Assembly (NCBI GenBank): GCA_018524725.1
Contig: JAEUWP010000020.1
Coordinates: forward strand, 1-50,453
Length of the DNA stretch: 50,453 nucleotides
Source: Podaxis mareebaensis
Taxonomy: Eukaryota > Basidiomycota > Agaricomycetes > Agaricales > Agaricaceae
Direction: 5' to 3'
The translations under genes were made by a program, and so were the position numbers. How positions within the stretch are numbered: the first letter of the stretch is position 1; every line of letters starts with the position of its first letter. The notes beneath the pieces are model-generated. The model did no database searches. It was not told where the DNA came from and was given only the letters and a program-made list of their open reading frames with translations. This document shows positions 45,830 through 50,453 of this stretch, in pieces.

Positions 45830-46887
45830 TCAATAGATTAAGTATTCCATGTAGGTTCTAAAATGTGTTTTGTGAGGTCTGTGTTTTAGAATTGCTTTGA
45901 TTTCATATTCTTCTTCTCCTGAGACTAACATTAGTGGCAGATTTATGTAATGTTTACTATAAATGTTATTTTCAATGACTGAAGTGAGAAGTGAGCATGA
46001 AACTTGTTGTGAATCTTCCATTTTGTTGGAAGCTTTAATTCATATGTTACTGGTGAAGTTTGTTTGACAATTGTGAATGGTCCTTCTCTTCTTTGATTAA
46101 GCTTTTTTGAAGCATATGGAAGAGAAAGGTTTCAATTGTCTAATCAAACTTTATTTCCAACTTTGAATGGATTCCATGGTTTGTTCTGTCTAGCTACTAT
46201 AGTTTGTTGAGTGCATTCATATGCTTCAAGTGCTACTTCTCTCATTTGTCCTAAAGATAAAATCTTCTCATTGATTGAAGGCACTTTAGATTCTTCTTCT
46301 TCATCATTTATAAATGTCTTAGGGTTGTAGCCTAAGATTAATTCATAAGGGGTATTTGTTCTTCCAGTATATAGTTTAGTGTTGTAAATGAATTCAATCA
46401 TGGAAAGTGCTCTTTTCTATGTGTTCAGATTCTTAGAAGTATAGACTGTAAGGTAGAATTCTATTTCTTGGTTATATCATTCCATTGTTCTATCAGTTTG
46501 TGGGTAATAAGCAGTTGACATTGCTAGTTCTATATTTAGTTTCTTATAGAATTCTTGCATGGATTTAGCTGCAAATCTAGGGTCACAATCTGATATAACT
46601 CTTTGAGGTGTTCTATATTTGGAAAAGTCTTTCTTGATAAGGATTTCAGCAATATTGTCAGAAGTGGTAGTCTTCTGATATACTGTTAGTATAATCCCTT
46701 TCATAAGTCCATGGTCCACTATGGACAAAATAGCACCAAAGCCACCACCTGGGGATAGATCTGTGATTAGATCCATTGAGATTTGGTTAAATGGGCATGT
46801 AGAAGTAGGTCCTTTTATGGGTTGTAAGGGTAGTTTAGTTAGATGTCAGTTAATTTTGTATTATTGACATGTAGCACATCCTTTCAC
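45830..46887 (-). pseudogene. Ty3/gypsy integrase-chromodomain fragment
   Basis: Read on the minus strand: the CC half of the integrase zinc finger (VKGCATC, about 46888-46868); the catalytic core (ISMDLITDLSPGGGFGAIL, VISDCDPRF, YYPQTDRTME, 46790-46480); the end of the core (EFIYNTKLYTGRTNTPYELILGYNPKTF and GNKV); the segment SKKLNQRREGPFTIVKQ then KLPTKWKIHNKFHA (about 46110-46000); and a chromodomain-like end (GEEEYEIKAILKHR, about 45930-45880). Stops and a TAA inside the CC motif show it is dead. Protease, reverse transcriptase and RNase H are absent. Chromodomain elements integrate into heterochromatin by reading histone marks. Confidence 0.82.
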
Positions 46888-46945
46888 AGTACTACAAACA
46901 ACTAACTACAGAGGAAGATGGTGGTGGTTGCTGGAAAAGGAAGGT
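46888..46945 (-). repeat. 58-bp copy of the zinc-knuckle element's 5' end
   Basis: This segment matches 41005-41062 at about 52 of 58 positions, and all differences I see are transitions. In the full element this sequence is the start of the 5' leader. Here it joins directly to the integrase fragment. Confidence 0.75.
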
Positions 46946-48480
46946 AGTTAACTCTAGTACAGCAGAGTATGGAAATAGAGGACTTACTAGGGTCAGAAAA
47001 TCAGTCTAGTATATGGGCCAGGAGAGATCTATTTTGTATACTGCAGTATTTCTTTCTTTTGGGAACAGAGCAAAAATAAGGAGAATGCAGAAGTAGATAG
47101 CCAATTATAATTGTATTTCTCAGTAGTATAAATCCATTTACCATCAATATCTTTGATTTGGGAGAATATATAAATACAAGAGTACAACAATAGTAATTCA
47201 AGGGAAAAAGAGCCTGAAGTTTTTGACCTCAATGTTTGAATCCAAAATAATCCACCTGCCTACCCCATATCCCCAGATCTTTCCCACTGATGACTTGGGA
47301 TCAGGATGTGTAGTGGTATAAAGAAACATGCCAGTGGGAAAGTTATGAGTCAAAGTCTGCTGACAATTCTCATAATTGCAATAAACAGGCATGGGCTGTA
47401 GGCCAAACAAACAAAGAATAAGTCAAACACTTTGATAAAAAGTATTAAACACATATGGAGATGGGTGTTATACAATGGGACAACAGGAATATTTAGATGA
47501 TGGGATGGACAGTCAGAGACCCATGATGATACAGAACTACAGCTCTTACAAGCTGGAGGAACTGGAATACCTCCAGGGCTGTAAGCTGGATTGACCTATG
47601 TTAGCTTGCAGAAGCCAGAGTCTCCCTTCTTCATCACCATAAGCCCATCAATTGAGGCTCCAAGATTAAAGCTGGCTAAAAGGAGATTGGAAAAAATGTT
47701 AGGATTTTACTTGAGATAGTTGTTCTCTACAAAATCAATCATGAAGTTGTAGATAATAGGAGGATGGAAATCTTCTCTGAGGAAGGCCATAGTAAGCCAA
47801 AAGGTCCTAAGCAATATATAAATAAGCTTAGATTTCTCATATAAACAGCAATACTTACTTTTTAGCAAAGTTATAGATTTGCTCAAGAGGCTCCTCATGG
47901 ATAAAGGGTCCACTACAGGTTGTGAAAAACAAGCTGGCTCTATCATCCTTCTGGATTACTCTTAATAGAGCTGGAGGAAAAATGACTTTGAAGAGCCATA
48001 TTTATAAGTTGAGTGATCATTTGGACATTTTAAATCACTTACATCCTCTGGAGTGGCACTTAGCTGATCAGGTTGAGGCTTAATCCAAAAGTCTCCAGTG
48101 TCAGGAGTAGAATGGGTAGATATGAAGACTAAGAAACATTTATAGCTATTTAAACTATCAGTACTAATCAATATATACTAGTCAAGGACTTACTTCTGGA
48201 GCTTTGGGATCAAGTCTGTGATGGTCTTCTTCAAGATGGCTATCTTCCTAGGAGTGCTCATATCTAGCTGAACTGAGAACTGACCAATTTAGCTGAAAGG
48301 AGTGTTGGGGAAGTAATATTTGAGATGAAGATAAAGAAGATTAGAGAGACCGATCTCATTATCAAAACTTGCCAGCTGAAAGACCAGAATGCAAAGACTT
48401 TCTGGGCTGAGATCTGGCATACAACTCTGACTAATGAAGGGCCAGTCAAGTTGTATGATTTAGTCATATTTTGAGAAAGG
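46946..48480 (-). other. AT-rich region with decayed unknown ORF(s)
   Basis: Several adjacent minus-strand frames read as protein interrupted by stops: 48467-48264, 48171-47962, 47946-47707 and 47410-47198. Pieces such as CNYENCQQTLTHNF and HPDPKSSVGKIWGYG suggest a cysteine-containing protein, possibly transposon-encoded, but I cannot name it. No ends or long repeats are visible. Confidence 0.35.
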
Positions 48481-48490
48481 CTAATATATC

Positions 48491-49520
48491 ATTTTTTTTT
48501 TTAAATCAGAGTCTATTGCCACAAATATGTCTATCTATGACAAACAGGTGCATGGTAGCAGTCCCAATGGTTTATAGAGAAAAGAGAAAGAAAAGAAGAA
48601 AACAGGTGCCCTGATCAATATGAACCAAAAAGTTCAAAGTAAATCACATATAGACAAAAAGAAAGACAGTCTATACAGAAGAAATGACATTCCCACTATA
48701 CTTGAGAACTAACCTTTGTACCTGCCACCTCAAGAGGCAGCAGTGTGCTTGACTGCAGCAGCATTGGCATTGCATTGGTATCTTCTATGAATCCACTCAT
48801 AGTCAAATCAGTGTCACCAGTAAGGGCACCAGCAGTTGTTGGAAGGATGGGTATCTGAGCAATTGAGGCACTGTGGAGAGTGAGGGCAAGGAGTACCCTT
48901 GGGGATGGGAGGGGTTGAGGGGTTGGCCTTGGGATTGCCTCAATAGCAACCCACCATGGAGTGGTGAAAAGCCTCAAAATGAGGACCCCCACAGAAAGGG
49001 CACTTGGGTGCATGCATGCAGCAAGCATTAGAAGGATAACCCCAATACCAGCAATACTGGCATTGAGGTGTGCCAGTGTGGGTACAGGTACCCTTGATGA
49101 GACAGGACACACCATTTATCATGATGTACCTGTTAAGGAGAGAGGCAGTAAGGGTGCCATGCTGGGAATCAATTGAATTGATCTATACAGTAGCAGAATC
49201 AGACTTGGGGGAGTTGTGGACAATATGTATGTGATGCATGTCAGAAGTGGGGAAGAAGGGGAAGGCCAAAGCCTCAGTCTTGACTTGATCAACTATTAGT
49301 ATGAAGCTGTTAGCTGAGAAGAATGGAACATCCATGATCTTGATGAAAGATTGGGATACAGGGAGAGAGATGGAGGCACTTTTGAGTGCTGATGGAAGAG
49401 AAGTGAAGATCATTTGGAGGTCCACCTAGAAGGGGACACCACCTGTGGAAAAGGCAATGACTCCTAAATGAAGATAGCCAGAGTTGATGACAAGTGCTGA
49501 TGTGCCCAAAACAGAAACAT
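48491..49520 (-). mobile_element. 5'-truncated copy of the zinc-knuckle retroelement
   Basis: The poly-T run at 48492-48502 is the A tail of a minus-strand insertion. The sequence after it matches 39015-40020: same 3' untranslated region (GGTGCATGGTAGCAGTCCC against GGTGCACGATAGCAGTCCC), same zinc-knuckle block (about 49115-48940, with several Cys/His positions altered) and VDVPFF-like segment near 49330. Homology stops near 49515, so about half the element is missing from the 5' side, as is usual for non-LTR insertions. I found no convincing target-site duplication. The coding region is more decayed than in the first copy. Confidence 0.75.
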
Positions 49521-50453
49521 GGGTGAAATGATACAATTTTTGTCAATATAGCTATAAAAATAACATGGCTATAGAGACAGAATATCTCCAGTTACTGAAC
49601 AAGGAAAGGATCATACCTAAAATGGAAGTAGCTACTCTGCTATGACAGAGTAAGCCCAAAGTCAACTAGAGAAGCTGGCAAGACTGGTTATCTAGTACTC
49701 CAGACTTATATCTGTGAACCAGAAGGATGCTTCCTATGCAGGAAAACTGTACTGCATTATTATTCCAAGTTCAGAAGCCATTGACAGCCTATCTATGAGT
49801 AATGACTCTGATCCAAGGCTTAGATCTTGCTCTGTTCACATTATTGATATAGTAGCTATACTGGCTACTTATCAGACTACAGTTAAGACATCTCTACCTT
49901 AAGGAAAAGATAGGAAAGCCCCAGGGCACCAGACAGCAGTGAGGTAGCTACTGCTCAGAGAAATTCCAGAGCATAATAATTCACATGTCTGAATACACCA
50001 GAACAACTAGTTAGCTCTACAAGATAAAGAAAACACATGAAATGGACCTGGAGTATCTCTTTACCAAGGAAAAACCTTGGTCACTTGGTAGCTACTTCAG
50101 TCCAGACCTCTGAGATAAAGAAACCATGTGGTAGATGATGAAGATCACCCTTAAAAATCAATTATCCAAGCCCAGACCAGTTAACCATGCAGTCTTGGAG
50201 CTTACAGACAAGATATCCCTGAGCTTTAAGGCTCAGACTTATTCTAGAAATGATTATCCAGTTTCCATATGGTCCCAAGTATTCTAGAAACTATATAACA
50301 TGTGATTTTGTACTTTCTTAGTTTGTATCTTGTCTACAATATATAAACCTCCCAGGCATGAGCTGGACAGGCAAGAAACCTGCTCCCAGTAGTGCATAAG
50401 GGATTGACCACTCAATTCTAAGTGCTAAGTGAGAGTTTAAGTGTTTCTTCAGT
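49521..50453. other. AT-rich right-edge segment, possible element promoter
   Basis: No protein frame is recognised. A TATATAAA box at about 50340-50347 followed by a pyrimidine/purine-mixed leader up to the edge could be a promoter or LTR U3-R region of an element continuing outside the window. I found no CpG dinucleotide in this stretch. Confidence 0.3.

Noticed and set aside
48482..49560. Target-site duplication for the truncated zinc-knuckle copy
   Set aside because: I compared sequence left of the poly-T with sequence beyond 49515 and found no convincing direct repeat.

Overview
The window is nuclear DNA from a filamentous basidiomycete, most likely an agaricomycete. The evidence is a fungal-specific FunK1 kinase, genes broken by many introns of 45-100 nt, a NACHT NTPase of basidiomycete type, a chromodomain Ty3/gypsy element, and a CpG-depleted repeat island typical of a methylating genome. 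Exon boundaries were worked out by hand from GT-AG sites, reading-phase continuity and family resemblance. They have not been checked against transcripts.

Layout. 1-6.3 kb holds two divergently oriented FunK1 kinase genes: a copy cut by the left edge (minus strand) and a complete six-exon copy (plus strand). Their 5' halves form an inverted duplication around about 2.6 kb of gene-poor DNA. 7.3-12.2 kb is a ten-exon gene for a Yta7/Abo1/ATAD2-type bromodomain AAA ATPase. 13.4-21.9 kb carries two inverted paralogues of a multi-pass membrane protein whose six introns fall at equivalent positions. They flank a coiled-coil/C2H2-like protein gene and long non-coding stretches. 22.6-30.3 kb is a conserved block: methylthioadenosine phosphorylase, a secreted two-LysM protein, a mitochondrial PPR-type protein and a TCF25/Rqc1 homologue. 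30.4-34.2 kb is a NACHT (STAND) NTPase gene with an apparent frameshift, divergent from the Rqc1 gene across only 180 bp. 36.4-38.2 kb encodes an SH3-domain protein.

From about 38.9 kb to the right edge the DNA changes character. It is AT-rich, almost free of CpG (I found two CG dinucleotides between 41.1 and 50.45 kb), and made of decayed retroelements. These are a 2.06-kb element with a poly(A) tail, a 16-bp target-site duplication and only a zinc-knuckle ORF; a 5'-truncated relative; two 0.72-kb LTRs with TGTTAT/ATAACA ends; a Ty3/gypsy integrase-chromodomain fragment; and a Gag-like ORF whose stops all look like C-to-T changes.

Functionally the left three quarters mix housekeeping genes (chromatin ATPase, methionine salvage, ribosome quality control, mitochondrial expression) with fast-evolving lineage genes (FunK1, NACHT, LysM, membrane-protein paralogues). 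The right quarter looks like a silenced repeat island. The best candidate for something undescribed is the RT-less zinc-knuckle retroelement and the chimeric junction that shares its 5' end.
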